DNA of 64,000 bases, taken from the NCBI GenBank assembly GCA_963576565.1, contig CAUYVT010000048.1:113135-177134 (forward strand), written 5' to 3'. Position numbers and translations under genes: made by a program. The number at the start of each line of letters is the position of its first letter. Position 1 is the first letter of the stretch. The notes beneath the pieces were generated by a model. The model was not told the origin of the DNA. It worked only from the letters and a program-made list of their open reading frames with translations, and did no database searches. Shown in pieces: positions 32,480 to 44,067 of this stretch. The stretch comes from Aspidapion aeneum. Lineage: Eukaryota; Arthropoda; Insecta; Coleoptera; Brentidae.

Positions 32480-33608
32480 GTAGGGGAGGCCGTGAAATTT
32501 TTTGGAACTTATTTTCTTAGTCAGCTAACATTAATAGAATTGTTCAGTGTGCAATTGTAAAAAAAAATTTCCATATAAACCCTTCCTATTTTCCGATGTG
32601 TTTAGTCGCAAAATGCAAAAAAAAATATAAATTCGAGGAACTGTTTTTCTTAGTAATGAATATATGTTTATTATACAGGGTGTTTCAGGCCACCCGCACG
32701 GGCCGATTATTTTAAAAGGAATAATTTTTTTAACATTTTTAAATCACTATCAAGGTAGTGAAATGGGCCCTTCCTCATGATTTAGGTTTTCAGGTCCTTG
32801 CCTCACAGGAAGTGTCAAAATTCCGCTCAACGTTGATGTTTTTAAATGAAACATGTTATTTCTGACTGCGGATTTCAATTCTACGCGGAAAAAATAAAAC
32901 GTTTTATTCGAAAACTTTTTCCCAAAAATGCTGGTTATAACTGCGAAATAATTTAATATCAGTTTTGATGTTTACAAAAGCATATTTGAGAAAAAGTTTT
33001 CGAATAAAACGTTTTAATTTTTCCGTGTAGAATTGAAATCCGCAAACAGAAATAGCATGTTCCATTTAAAAAAAATCAACGTCGAGCGGAATTTTGACAC
33101 TTCCTGTAAGACTAGAAACCTTAAAACCTCCATCATCAGAAAGAGCCCATTTCACTACCTTGATAGTGATTTAAAAATGTTAAAAATAATTATCCCTTTT
33201 AAAATAATCGGCTTGTGCGGGTGGTCTGAAACACCCTGTATATATACTATACTTAAGCTAAATATAAAAAATAGTATGACTATCTCTAAATATGGGAAAT
33301 ATCTCTGACAAAATTGTCAAAAATTTTATATTTAATTTTTTGGCAATTTTGCCAGAGATATGTCCTATACTTAGAGATTAGTCATACTATTTTTTATACT
33401 TAGTTTAAGTATAGCTTTTATGAATAAACATATATGCAATACTAAGAAAAAAAGTTCCACGAATTTATAACTTTTTTTGCATTTTGCGCATAAACCCATC
33501 CAAAACCCCCTTTGTTCATATAACAAATTTTGTTTAGAATTGATCAAGGAACAATTTTATCGATGTTTGCTGACTAAGAGAATCAGTTCCCAAAATCTTC
33601 TCCCCTAC
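32480..33608. mobile_element. Element X, copy B
   Basis: TIRs start GTAGGGGAGGCCGTGAAATT and end in the inverse of GTAGGGGAGAAGATTTTGGG, bordered by TA. Same family as 15941-17976. It is interrupted by a MITE at 32676-33238. The inner palindrome around 33245-33420 matches that of copy A. Confidence 0.8.
32676..33238. mobile_element. CAGGGTGTTTCAGGCCACCC foldback MITE
   Basis: The ends are CAGGGTGTTTCAGGCCACCC and the inverse of CAGGGTGTTTCAGACCACCC, flanked by TA. Almost the whole 563 bp folds back on itself. It is the innermost of three nested elements. Confidence 0.9.
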
Positions 33609-33929
33609 TATTATTTTTGTAGATTCTTGCTAGGCGGCAGTAATAACATCTCCCGACTAGAAAAATTGCATTTTTCAAAGAAATACTATGATTAACATAC
33701 ACAAATTATATCAAATTTATATTCCAAAAAAGAAATCTTCATAATTTGGCACCTTTCACATATCACTTCCCCACAAAGGCGAATAAAAATGTTATGAAAA
33801 AATTCTCTTATGAGGTAACTAAACCCGTTCCTATTATTTATTCGACTTATTCAGCTTCACTTTTTGTTCAAATTAGTATCATTTTAAAACTTATAGTTTT
33901 ACATTTAGATACCACAATCCCATCAATAT

Positions 33930-34100
33930 TATAAACAACAAGTGAAATTAAAGAAAGAAAAATAAGAAAAACGTTTTCTGCTTCGGCCGGGGATTGAACC
34001 CGGGATCTCTTGCTATCTAGGCAAACATTCTAACCACTCAACTACCGAAACCATACATAAATTTTTCGGAAAAAATCTATGCAGGCTTCGGTTTTTTTTT
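33930..34100 (-). repeat. tRNA-derived SINE-like repeat, copy 1
   Basis: On the minus strand bases about 34053 to 33984 fold as a near-complete cloverleaf: 7-bp acceptor stem (GTTTCGG with CCGAAGC), 5-bp anticodon stem around loop CTAGATA (AGA at the anticodon position) and a 5-bp T stem around TTCAATC. The D stem is weak. It has A-box-like GTTGAGTGGTTAG and B-box GGTTCAATCCC. The same ~40-base tail (TTTTTCTTTCTTTAATTTCA) follows in copies at 56.5 and 58.1 kb, so this is a repeat family and not a single-copy tRNA gene. Confidence 0.7.
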
Positions 34101-34259
34101 CTTTTAAAAGGATAACAATATTTTATTGTCGCAATTGATTCAGTATAAAGTCTTTTCGATCCCGTAGGTACTTAATCGGGGTGATTTATTATTGACTTTT
34201 TTGCTCTGTTTTATTAAGAACAGAAACGTTCAATTTATTCTGTAATTTTTTTTTTTTAC

Positions 34260-34454
34260 TTAAATCATCTACTTCTTATCTAAAAACTTAAAACTAATAA
34301 AATTCAATATTTTTCTCCGGGTTAGGTGGAAGAACAGACATCCGCTTCTGGGGCTTCCTAAAAGCGAATGAACTGAATCTCGCCCATTGTAGAATAGTTT
34401 TCTATTTATACCATTGACTTTGTTAAAAACCTTTTTTTTTCTACAATAAAGACC

Positions 34455-34490
<36 letters not shown>
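34260..34490 (+). repeat. Possible retroposon 3' end with AATAAA and (TTA)12
   Basis: The stretch ends CTACAATAAAGACC and runs into twelve TTA units (34455-34490). An AATAAA followed by a short tandem repeat is how several LINE and SINE families end. No coding motif supports this, so the call is tentative. Confidence 0.4.
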
Positions 34491-35088
34491 TGCAATTTGG
34501 TATTTGATACCCATCAATATTGTTACCTGAAGTTGTTAAGCGATATTTAATTTTAAAAAATATTAAAATCCACAAGTCAACATTACTTGACCTAATTTTA
34601 AAGATATTTAAAAATAAACACGTTGGAACAATACATTTTTAATAAAAAGTGACATTTTTATTCCCTACGGGTGTTAAAGTGACATTTTCATTTTCTGGAG
34701 CGATATGAATAGAGCATAGATTTTATAGTATTTCGTCAAAAAATGCAATTTTTCTAGTCGAAAGATGTGATTACTGCCCCAAAGCGGGCAGCTGCCGAAA
34801 CAAAAATATTTTAGGTGATTTTGCAACGCCCAGTTTATAAAAAGTGATACCAAATTCGTAGCGGTATTAGTTTCTGAGATAAATCCGGCAGCCATCCTTA
34901 ACGGTACACCCTGTATATTGTTCCTTTGAATTTATTTTACTGGCTTGTTTCTGACGCTATTAATTTTCAACTTTTTTGAAGCATCAAAGAATCGGGTTCA
35001 CGCGAAGCTCAAAAGAAATAACTTGCGACTTTATTGCTTCAAGTTCGCACATAAGGATTATAGCTATAGCAATATCGTTGTCCCGTTC

Positions 35089-36077
35089 GCGTATTTACAT
35101 TTCCGTGCTGATTTCACGGCAGCGCTGTTTTGAAATAGACACGGAAATGTTGCAACATATTTGGTTACAAATGCGTGTTGATTTTAAGGCGCCGAGGCTC
35201 AAACAAGGCACGGATTTGTATTGAATTACGCAGCGCAGGGATTTACTTATTAGTGCACATTTGAAACTTAAATTGGATTCACGTTGTTTATTAGTTTGAT
35301 TTTGAGGTTATATGTTTGTTAATATGAAAATTATGGAGCAGTTTAAAAGTCTTTGTAGTAATATTACTCAAGATTTTGAAATTCTTTGAAGTTTGAAGAA
35401 CACTCTTCCATTAACTATACCTGCAAAGTTCAGTGTTCAATGTCTTACACCGGCAACTACGACGACAGATGTTGTTCTGTTATTAATAAATTTTAATGAT
35501 TTAAATAATTTTCACTTGATTTCTAACCACATGAAAATAGAAAGTTTCAAAAACCTAACCTAACGAAAGCTAATCAATCAAATCTAACCGAACCGAACCA
35601 AAGCAAACTGAATCAATAATTTTTTTCAAAAAAAAAACTTTCCTGAGTTTCTACCCGGGATCCTAAAGGATGTGAATCCGAACCGAACCGATCCTAAACC
35701 GAACCAAACCTAACCTAACCAAACCTAACCTAACCAAACTAAACTACAACACTATTCACACCCTCTAGGATCCCGGGAAAGAAGTCAGGAAAGTTCTTTT
35801 TTTAATTGTTGGTTCAGTTTGCTTTGGTTCGGTTTGGTTCAATTCGGTTCGTACGGTTCGGTTAGATTTGATTGATTAGCTTTCGTTATGTTTTAACCTG
35901 ACAGTTGAATACGCTTTTGTAATAGTTTAATGAGCGATGTTCTCTTACAGATCCGCGCTCATTTCGAGATGAAAACTCTTAAAATCAACACGTATTTGAA
36001 CCCAAATATATTGTAACATTTCCGTGTCTATTTCAAAACCGCGCCGACGTGAAATGAGCACGGAAATGTAAATACGC
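35089..36077. mobile_element. Mutator-like non-autonomous element, copy 2, 9-bp TSD
   Basis: TIRs start GCGTATTTACATTTCCGTGC. The flanks GTCCCGTTC (35080-35088) and GTCCCGGTC (36078-36086) match at 8 of 9 positions. It aligns over its length with copy 1 at 23920, including the AACCGAACC palindrome (35525-35900), which lacks the extra half duplicated in copy 1. Confidence 0.85.
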
Positions 36078-36829
36078 GTCCCGGTCTGCTTTAATAATAA
36101 GTCAAATGTCAAATTGACCATAAATGTTAACAATTATTGTTTTATAAGTGGACTACCAGCCAGTGGCATTTCATCATTCCCATTTTTTTGTGTAAAAATA
36201 TATAGTTTTCTTATTTTGTTAGTTTAGTAAATTATTAATCTATTTAAATTTGGTAGATGGTTAAGTTTACAGTGAATGTTAAGCATCGTTTGTTATCAAT
36301 GATAAATTTCAAACGAATCTTTGAATGTTTCAAAAATAATGGATAAAGACCTGTAAATCATCTAAGATGTTCTTTTCCTGAAGTTTTGCTTTTCCTTAAT
36401 TTCAAAGATTCGTCTGGCTTTTTCATTGACAGTCCATGTGCTATCTCTTTCTTTCTATTTCATTTTTTGTATTGTGTTTTTCTAAATTTAAACGGTAAGT
36501 GAAGTTTTGTGTGTTTGCATTATTTTGTAGTGCTTTTTAACGCTGTAAACTTAGCCAGTGGTTCGCCGAGTAAAGGTATAATAAATCATTTCACTTTCTT
36601 TGTGAATAAGTTTAGATTATACTAAATTACCCAGAAGTTATGCTAGAATTGGAAAACACCTCTGACTAGCTTAAATAGATTGTTATTTGTGAATCGTTGG
36701 AATAGGATTATTTGACAAAAAAACTAAAAAAAGGTCTCTGGCTACACAGAGAGCGTTCCTTTTCCTTTTTTTTTACTTATATTTGCTTTGCCTCACCTGC
36801 AGCAGATGGTATTAAAAATGGCTCTGCTT
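36078..36829. other. AT-rich stretch without a recognised gene
   Basis: No TIR or protein motif was recognised. Confidence 0.4.
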
Positions 36830-37690
36830 TGAAATAGCGCGTAATGAAACAGCGCGGTTTTAAAATAGCGTGTAAAAAATTAGCTCTGTGTTAAAATAGC
36901 GTATATCGAAATAGTTTTGGTATGATTTAGCACCAGTGATAAAAAAGCGCGTAATAAATAAGCTTTAGTATCAAAGAAGCGCGAAACGGAATAGCGCCAG
37001 TACCAAAATAGCGCGTAATAAAATAGCGCTGTTTTAAAATAGGATGTAATGAAATAGCGCTGTTTTAAAACAGCGCGTAACGTCATAGCGCTGTTTTAAA
37101 ATACTTCCAGTAACGAAAGAACAGAAAACCTGACCTGACATAACCTGACTTGTTCTAATATATATCCTACACCCAACCCAACCTGACCTCGTTTTGCAAG
37201 CTTGCGTCGCGAGGTCAGGTTAGGTTGGGTTGGCAGGTTAGCTTTATCAGTTGTGAGGTTATCTTAGGTTAGACCAAGTTAGATTACGACAGGTGGTATC
37301 AGGTCAGGTTTTTGTTTTTTTTTTCGATATTGGGCAATTTTAAAACAGGGCTGCTATTTTAAACTAGCGCTATTTTCAGTAGGGCTTTTGTTACTGGCAC
37401 TATTTTGTTATGGGCTATTTTGATACGGACGCTATTTTGATACGGACGTTATTTTGACACGGACGCTATTTTGATATGGACGCTATTTTGATACGGACAC
37501 TATTTTGATACGGACGGTATTTTGATACGGACGCTATTTTGCAAAACAGCAGCCCTCAAACAAAAGCGCTGGAGAGTATTTTTTTAATCTTGGGACAATT
37601 TGGTATATTGCGTGGTTTTGGTTTTACGGGGTTTTGGGTTACGCGGTTTTGATCTGCGCTGTTTTCGGTAGCGCGGTTTTTGTTTACAGC
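36830..37690. repeat. Foldback-like minisatellite element (AATAGCGC and GCTATTTTGATACGGAC arrays)
   Basis: From 36830 to 37110 short degenerate units of the type TTAAAATAGCGCGTAATGAA repeat; from 37416 to 37545 a clean 17-bp unit CTATTTTGATACGGACG repeats about 7.5 times. The two arrays are inverted relatives of each other. Between them (37120-37310) is an AACCTGACCT palindrome. Tandem-repeat TIRs around a central axis recall Drosophila FB elements. A further GCGCGGTTTTG-type array extends to about 37690. Confidence 0.7.
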
Positions 37691-38422
37691 AAAAGAGCCG
37701 CAAATTGACGCCGATTCGTTTGCTGCTGAGATTTAAAAAACATTGGAAAATACGGAAAAACGCGGATTATTATTTTTAATGATTAAGAGAAGTTTATCAT
37801 CTCCAACTTTTCTCTATGGCTATCCCTGAATTGAATAGAATTGAAAAGAAAAGTGGCAGCCACCATTAACTTTCTTTACGTAGTTTCGAGTTTTATAGAA
37901 AAATAAGAAACGTTAAAAATAGAGTTTTAAAAATATAGTATTGAAATGTAAATAAAAACAAACATTCACTATATAGGCAAGTAAATCTAGAAAAGTAATC
38001 CCCATAACCTAAAACAAATTATAACAAAAAAGTTTTTGCATTGTTATTCACTAATAAGTCTACTTAGTCACAAAAAAAAGTCTACCAAAATTTAACAAAC
38101 AAATGTGGGATTTTTAAGATGAACATCCTGCTATACCTAAAAAATCGAAAATCACCCAAGGCAGTATTGTTAAAAATGCAAAATAGCTATCTTATCCTTC
38201 TCAATTAGTAAAACAAAACCATTGAAGAGTTTCTTAGATTTAACCTTATTCATATGGTATTGGTTTTAGTTCAAAAATTACATGTATAGGTCAAAACGTA
38301 TTTTTACGCGACGAATAGTTTTAGAAGTTTTCGAAAAAGTTATGATATCCTACCCCAGTAATTCACAAATTATTTTCAATAATAGTTTTTATTGACTAAA
38401 AACTTCATTTGTAGACCACATA
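37691..38422. other. AT-rich stretch without a recognised gene
   Basis: Nothing recognised. Confidence 0.4.
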
Positions 38423-39779
38423 CAGGGTGTCTCATTATATTTTTCCCACCCTTTTAGACTATTAATAATTGATATAGGAATATACAAGAAATTGTGTTCG
38501 AATTCGCGAAATGTTTACTTTTAAATTGAATCTTGACTTTATTCCTGATGCTTACCATATTTGACAGGCACTCAAATTTATAGTTTTTGTAAATTGTATG
38601 CTCCTTATATTATTTAATTAATAGATTAGGCTTGGAACATATTTTATATAACAGTACCGCTCTTGTGTTAATTATAGTATCCTTATTCCAAATTATGTTA
38701 GTCCCCATGTATCAACAGAGACAATGACACAACTTTGTTGTCGTTACCGGTTGTCATTTTGAGCGTCATTAAAAAAAAATTGTTGTCATTGTCACTGTTT
38801 ATACATGGAGACTAACATAGTTTGAAATAAAGACACTGAAATTAACACAAAAGTGGTAATGTTATTTTTTATCGCTTAAAAATTTCCCGCTAATATTTCA
38901 GAAACTATTTATCAAAACTGCGACATATGGGGTATTTTTGGAAGGTATATTCCAAGCCTAATCAAGGCCAACACAAAAATAGAGGCCACGACCCTGAAAA
39001 AATCAGCTGTTCTCCCGGGGCTGAATTTTACATTGGGTCTTATGGGAGGTCAGACGTTTTTTTATGATATTTTCAAAATGGCACTACAGATTTCCGCAAA
39101 ATTTCAGTCAAATATTCTCAGACACCATCCCGATATTCCACCAAAGGTTTGTAAGGAAGCAACATGATTAAAAGGTTAAAATCTTCAAGATTTAGCATTC
39201 CTTATTTTGAATTCAAATTACCCGCCATGTACCACATGCCAACTGTTATATTTGACATGTATTTGACTTTGTCATATGTGATTGTCACATTCGCTTCTGC
39301 TTTAAACTTAATTTTTGTGTGAGCTAATGAAGCGGCTATGAAAAATTAGGGCTTACTATACATTTAAAAAAAATTGTTCTGCCAGAATAAAGTAAAAACA
39401 ATCTCAAAAACGGCTTCATTAAAAAAAATCAAATATCCATGAAACGTCATTCCAACTTCAATATTTTAAAGACAATCAGCTGTGTCGTAACGTGACCATC
39501 AAAAAAAATCAGCCCCGGATGTGACGTCAACAAAGTGGAGGATCGTGGCCCGTCCATTTTGATAGCCCTGGCCTAATCTATAAAATAAATAATATAAGGA
39601 GCATCCAATTTACAAAAACTATAAATTTGAGCGCCTGTCAAATACGGTAAGCATTAGGAATAAAGTCAAGATGCAATTTAAAAGTAAAAATTATCGAATT
39701 CGAACACAATTTCTTCTATATTCCTACATCAATTATTAATGATCTAAAAGGGTGGGAAAAAATATAATGAGACACCCTA
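38423..39779. mobile_element. CAGGGTGTCTCATTATATTT foldback MITE hosting the 608-bp element
   Basis: TIRs start CAGGGTGTCTCATTATATTT and its inverse (the last bases on the right are altered). Inverted similarity runs over 250 bases inward (CACCCTTTTAGA, TTGTGTTCGAATTCG, GCTCCTTATATTATTTA). The 608-bp element sits off centre with its own 7-bp TSD. An inner palindrome lies near 38700-38830. Confidence 0.8.
38963..39570. mobile_element. 608-bp element, monomer, with 7-bp TSD
   Basis: Ends CAAGGCCAACAC and inverse of CAGGGCTATCAAAATGGACG; both carry GGCCACGA further in. GCCTAAT flanks both sides (38956-38962 and 39571-39577). It is over 95% like each arm of the dimer at 26365-27612. Non-coding. 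A CA start and 7-bp TSD suggest the P or hAT superfamily, which is an inference. Confidence 0.85.
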
Positions 39780-40139
39780 CAGGTGAAGCAATATTTCTTT
39801 AATAGTTAATACTTTACTCGGTGAAGCTACCAAAGTGGCCATTGCTGTTTCTGCGTTTTCTTCACTGGGTTTCCTAATGCGTTGTGTTGTTGTTGAATAG
39901 CACGAAGGGTCTTCTAACCCTACTGAGTCTATGACCAGAGCCCTCATAAACGAGGACACTATCGCCAGAAGCGGCCATGTGCAGCTAGGGTGAGTACCAT
40001 GATCTCGTAGTCTTTGTCTAACACTTGGCCATGGTCATTATTAACAAAAATTCATCTTTTTCTACTTCGGTTTTATTCGAAAATAATTTTTCCAACTTTA
40101 CTAAAGCTCTATATGAAAAATGGTTTAAAAATAGATATA
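39780..40139. other. Unassigned, with a 60-codon minus-strand ORF
   Basis: A minus-strand ORF at 39777-39959 (TTQRIRKPSEENAETAMATL) has ordinary protein composition and could be an exon remnant, but I do not recognise it. Confidence 0.3.
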
Positions 40140-40373
40140 CAGTGCAACTTCAGTAGTTCGGACACTCGCTAAAACGGACACTCCAGTAATCCGGATTGCT
40201 CTATAAACCGGACATTTTCAAGATTTTACCTCTCTAAACCGGACGTTAAAACGTTTAGCCAATCGTGAAAGAACCTACCCTATATTGCATGTAAAACTAG
40301 TCTAAGAAACATAACAATAATTTTCCTGTCTTAACAAGTTTCACGCGATGTAATAATTGTAGGCATTTCTGAA

Positions 40374-41149
40374 TTCATCCTCCAGAGGAAGAAATAAATT
40401 TTGATTCAGACTTTAGAGTTATGTTCTTGTCCCATAACTGCACGGCAGTACTACAGCCAATGGACCAAAACTTGATTCAAAACATAAAGGTGGGATACAG
40501 AAAGCGTTTGCTCAATCAAGTCATATCAAATGAAGGAGCAGATATGGTAAAGATATTGAAAGAATACAACTTAAAAGATGTAGTAGATAACTTGGATTTT
40601 GCTTGGACATCAATTTCTCAAAGAAATATTCAAAAGAGCTAAGGAACATTATGGACTGAGCCCATTCGCGATACAGAGGTGTTAGAGGACGCGGAGTCTG
40701 ATGAAGAGAATCTTCCACTTTCGGAACTACGAAAGAGACTTTGCGTTGTAAATGAGTCAGACCTTAAGACCATTACAGCTTCACTGAATATCATAGATCC
40801 AGAAAATTACTTAAGTAGTAATGATATTATGCAGTTGGCGACTGGAGAAAAAGACACTATTGTAGACCAAACAGAAGAAGACATAATAAACGAGGCAATA
40901 GTTAACAAAGACTAACAGAATGAATCCGGCGAATCAGACATTGAAGGAGGAATGGTGCAGAAAGTAAAGCACGGTGACGCTGCGAGGTCGTTATCAATAT
41001 CCATTCAATGGGCAGAGGAAAATGATTTTCCAGTGGAGGACATAATGCTACTCAAACGGCTAAAGGAGAAAGCGTTAGAACTAGCTAAAAACTTAGACAT
41101 CAATCTCTCAAATAAATATTCAAAAGAGTTAAGGAGCATTATGGACTGA
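40374..41149 (+). pseudogene. pogo/Tigger/jerky-like transposase, C-terminal half
   Basis: The frame reads HPPEEEIN, then MFLSHNCTAVLQPMDQNLIQ and NIKVGYRKRLL. The QPMDQ block carries the third catalytic aspartate of the pogo-type DDE domain, which is intact. After KS a TAA interrupts the frame, which then continues WTEPIRDTEVLEDAESDEEN to NKD, a second stop (CAA changed to TAA; the downstream duplicate keeps CAA), and the tail with AARSLSISIQWAEEND ending RSIMD. The tail is acidic, as is usual. Two stops make it inactive. Confidence 0.85.
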
Positions 41150-41562
41150 GCCCATTCGCGGTACAGAGGTGTTAGAGGACGCGGAGTCTGATGAAGAGAA
41201 TCTTCCACTTTCGGAACTACGAAAGATACTTTGCGTTGTAAATGAGTCAGACCTTAAGGCCATTACAGCTTCACTGAATATCATAGATCCAGAAAATTAC
41301 TTAAGTAGTAATGATATTATGCAGTTGGCGACTGGAGAAAAACACACTATTGTAGACCAAACAGAAGAAGACATAATAAACGAGGCAATAGTTAACAAAG
41401 ACCAACAGAATGAATCCGGTGAATCAAACATTAAAAGGAGGTGCAGAGAGTAAAGCACGGTGACGCTGCGAGGTCGTTATCAGTATCCATTCAATGGGCA
41501 GAGGAAAATGATTTTCCAGAAGGAGAAAGCGTTAGAACTAGCTAAAAACAAGAGTAATCAAA
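40640..41562 (+). repeat. Tandem duplication, period 490 bp, inside the pogo element
   Basis: The motif ATTATGGACTGAGCCCATTC recurs exactly 490 bases apart, and the following ~310 bases are about 97% identical. The second copy has lost a ~40-base piece near 41519. The duplication repeats the transposase C-terminus. Confidence 0.9.
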
Positions 41563-41993
41563 CTTAGTTAGACACTTTTTTTCAAAAAAAAAATAGATTA
41601 AGTTATACTTATGCAGTTTAAGTTATACATAGGTATGTATGTATCTACATAGGAACATACATTTTTTGTAGTTTTACATTTTTATAACATTGAAATGATT
41701 TTTTAAGTTTGACCTTTCTTTATATAAACACTTTTACGAAATAAAGGTATTTTAGTATGAAATTTTGCAAATTTTATAAAAAAATAAATAGTCCCAGTAG
41801 TCCGGATACCTCGATAATCCGGCATTGACCGGAACGATATGTGTCCGGATTACTGAAGTTGTACTGTATTTTTTTTCAAGAATGACTAATATGGGTTTTT
41901 TAAGGCACTACCAAAACATTTGTTGAAAATTCATTTAAGTTAGATTTTGTCATTTCTACCATTAAAGAAGGGCTAAGATATTCTATCAATGTA

Positions 41994-43548
41994 CAGGGTG
42001 TCCCAAATTGGGCACTTTTAGGGGGTTTAAGGTACTTCTAGGGTAGACAGAGAAAAACTGACCACGCATTGCGAGGCTCAAATTTCAAGGGAAGACTTAT
42101 AGTGGAAACCGCATTTTGAAATATCGTCTCGTCTTTGAACTACGGGGGTTTTTTGAAAAGTCTGCATTATGGAAGGGGTTCTATAACTTCGTTATTTGTG
42201 GAAATTTTGATTTAGAGTAAATTGCAGTTTTATATACCATGTCACGAGGAATTCACCCGCTAAATTAAATTTTAACTGTCACTTTTAGTTTTTGAGATGT
42301 GACATAAAGTTGCATTTTTTCTTATGGAATGGCATATATTTTAATTAATTTTCGAATTCGTCATTGAATTCTTTTCAAAATGATGTATCATATGTCATAG
42401 TTTTATTCAGCGGTTTCGAAGGTAATTAAAGTTTTTTATTTTTGTCTAGTAGGCGTTGAATGACGTCATGCGCCATTGACGTGAAAGCTTGCGGTCAAGT
42501 CCTACTTCAATGCTCCTATAGTTTTGTTGTCTGATACTATGCAAATCAAGTTGGCCTTGCGTCTTGGCGTTTTGTCATTGTTTTCAATTGTTTAAACAAT
42601 TTGACATTACGCTTTGATATGAAATTATTTTGCACAAAAGCGTTTTTAATTTTATTTTAAAATATGTATCAATCTTAAAATGTTACTGGGAAAGTAATGA
42701 TAATCGACAGGGCGCTGGAAACTCATATCTTCAAAGGTATCCCGAACGAAGACAACCGGATATATTTCCAAAGTTGAAAAGGAACCTTGTTCAGTATGGC
42801 TTTTTCAAAACGGCGGGGTAAAATATATGACGTTAGGAGGGACCGTGAGTTAGAGGAGATAGGCATTATTGGTGAGTTAGAACAAAATAATTCGCGATCA
42901 TTGAGACAATTAGAAGCTGCCACAGGCATACCGAGAACTTCAATCCACCGAACACTTAAACGGAATAATTATAAGCTTTGAGGGCCGTCAGCTAAATTAT
43001 AATTTTTCCAAACCAGGCTTACTATATTTTTGACTGTTTAAAATAATAAAAATATTGGAGTGCCTTGACCTGCCTCAGCAGGAAATTATAGCGCACTAGA
43101 AATAAGTGAAAAAGCTGAATATCTCCTAAACCGCTCAATCAAACTATGACATATGATATATCATTTTGAAAAGAATTCAATGGCGAATTCGAAAATTAAT
43201 TAAAATATAGGCCATTCCATAAGAAAAATTGCAACTTTGTCATATCTCAAAAACTAAAAGTGCTAGTTAAAATTCAGTTTAGCGGGTGAATTCCTCGTGA
43301 CATAGTCTTTAAAATTGCAATTTACTCTAAATCAAAATTTCCACTAATAACGAAGTTATAGACCCTCTTCCAAAATGCCGACTTTTCAAAAAGCCCCCGT
43401 AGCTCAAAGACGAGACGATATTTCAAAATGCGGTTTTTACTATAAGTCTTCTCTTGAAATTTGAGCCTCGCAATGCGTGGTCAGTTTTTCTCTGTCTCCC
43501 CTGGAAGTACCTTAAACACCCTAAAAGTGCCCAATTTGGGACACCCTG
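41994..43548. mobile_element. CAGGGTGTCCCAAATTGGG foldback element with a transposase HTH stub
   Basis: TIRs start CAGGGTGTCCCAAATTGGGC and are flanked by TA. Inverted similarity covers ~400 bases at each end (AAGTACCTTA, GACGAGACGATATTTCAAAA, TAACGAAGTTATAGA). The middle, unlike the arms, is unique and holds a plus-strand HTH coding stub. The structure looks like a deletion derivative of an autonomous DDE element. Confidence 0.85.
42796..42981 (+). pseudogene. Transposase N-terminal helix-turn-helix fragment
   Basis: A 61-codon ORF starts MAFSKRRGKIYDVRRDREL and contains SLRQLEAATGIPRTSIHRTL, a clear helix-turn-helix of the kind at the start of insect Tc1/mariner-type transposases (rS.r.la...gis.tsv.riLk...). 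It stops after KRNNYKL, where the family normally continues with PYH and the DDE domain. It would have bound the TIRs. Its place between the arms supports ownership by the surrounding element. Confidence 0.75.
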
Positions 43549-43550
43549 TA

Positions 43551-43990
43551 CAGGGTAACGGGGTGTGACATGTTCGATATTTTTGGGACTTTCAGGTATT
43601 TTTAGTGAAAAAAAAATTACATTACGGGCCTCTAGTTTCAAGATAAGACTAAAGGAGAAAACCGATCTTGGATCATATAGCAAGCTGAAAAATTAAATTT
43701 GGAATACCGTGTTGAAATTTTAGAATTAGTGTTTTAATAGAATTTAAAGCACTTTTTTTGCCAATTTGCTCCAAATCAAAAAATAAAGGTAGTTTGCTCT
43801 TAATAGTATTTCACGTTTTCTTGTTTTTCGTCCCTCCTCTATAATATTTTCAAATTTAAAGTATGGCAATAGAATTTTCGAAAAAAATCAGAATTTTTTA
43901 TAAAGAGTGACTTTTGTAGAAAAAAATAATTTTTAGTCCTTTAAAATTTGTCCTGTTGGGACCTCTATCTGTAGACATACAATTCGCAAA
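43551..43990. mobile_element. One-ended CAGGGTAACGGGGTG element fragment
   Basis: It starts right at the TA closing the previous element. The first 150 bases resemble the left arm of the MITE at 8555 (TTCGATATTTTTGGG, ATATAGCAAGC), but no right end is visible before the next element. Confidence 0.5.
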
Positions 43991-44067
43991 AATGTATTTA
44001 TTTTTTAATTTTTTACTTACACTGTAGATTTTGCGGGCAAATAGTGTCTGCTCTTCTAATAAGCTAT

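Larger units (their letters stand above)
32357..34913. mobile_element. CAGG-TGT element hosting element X copy B and a tRNA-derived repeat
   Basis: TIRs start CAGGTTGTCCCACTAAGAAT at the left and CAGGGTGTACCGTTAAGGAT at the right, then share GGCTGCCG and ATTTATCTC. TA flanks both ends. Inverted similarity resumes on the far side of the X insertion (GGCGGCAGTAATAACATC region against 34.75 kb), proving the nesting. No transposase is recognisable. Confidence 0.8.
40140..41866 (+). mobile_element. pogo/Tigger-type element with TA target site
   Basis: TIRs start CAGTGCAACTTCAGTAGTTC and CAGTACAACTTCAGTAATCC, flanked by TA. Sub-terminal repeats of the type TAATCCGGA and GTCCGG occur on both sides, as in Tigger elements. 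The interior encodes the end of a DDE transposase followed by a tandemly duplicated C-terminal region. The N-terminal HTH/CENP-B domains and the first part of the catalytic domain are gone. Confidence 0.9.

Noticed and set aside
33984..34053. A functional tRNA-Ser(AGA) gene on the minus strand
   Set aside because: The cloverleaf is good, but there is no long variable arm as tRNA-Ser needs, the D stem is weak, and two relatives with the same 3' tail occur in the window; a tRNA-derived repeat fits better.
34269..34517. Polyasparagine protein on the minus strand
   Set aside because: The asparagine run is a translated (TTA)12 microsatellite.
35700..35750. CCTAACCTAACC runs as insect telomeric (TTAGG)n
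   Set aside because: Only two or three units in a row, mixed with CCGAACC and part of a dispersed palindrome; not a telomeric array.
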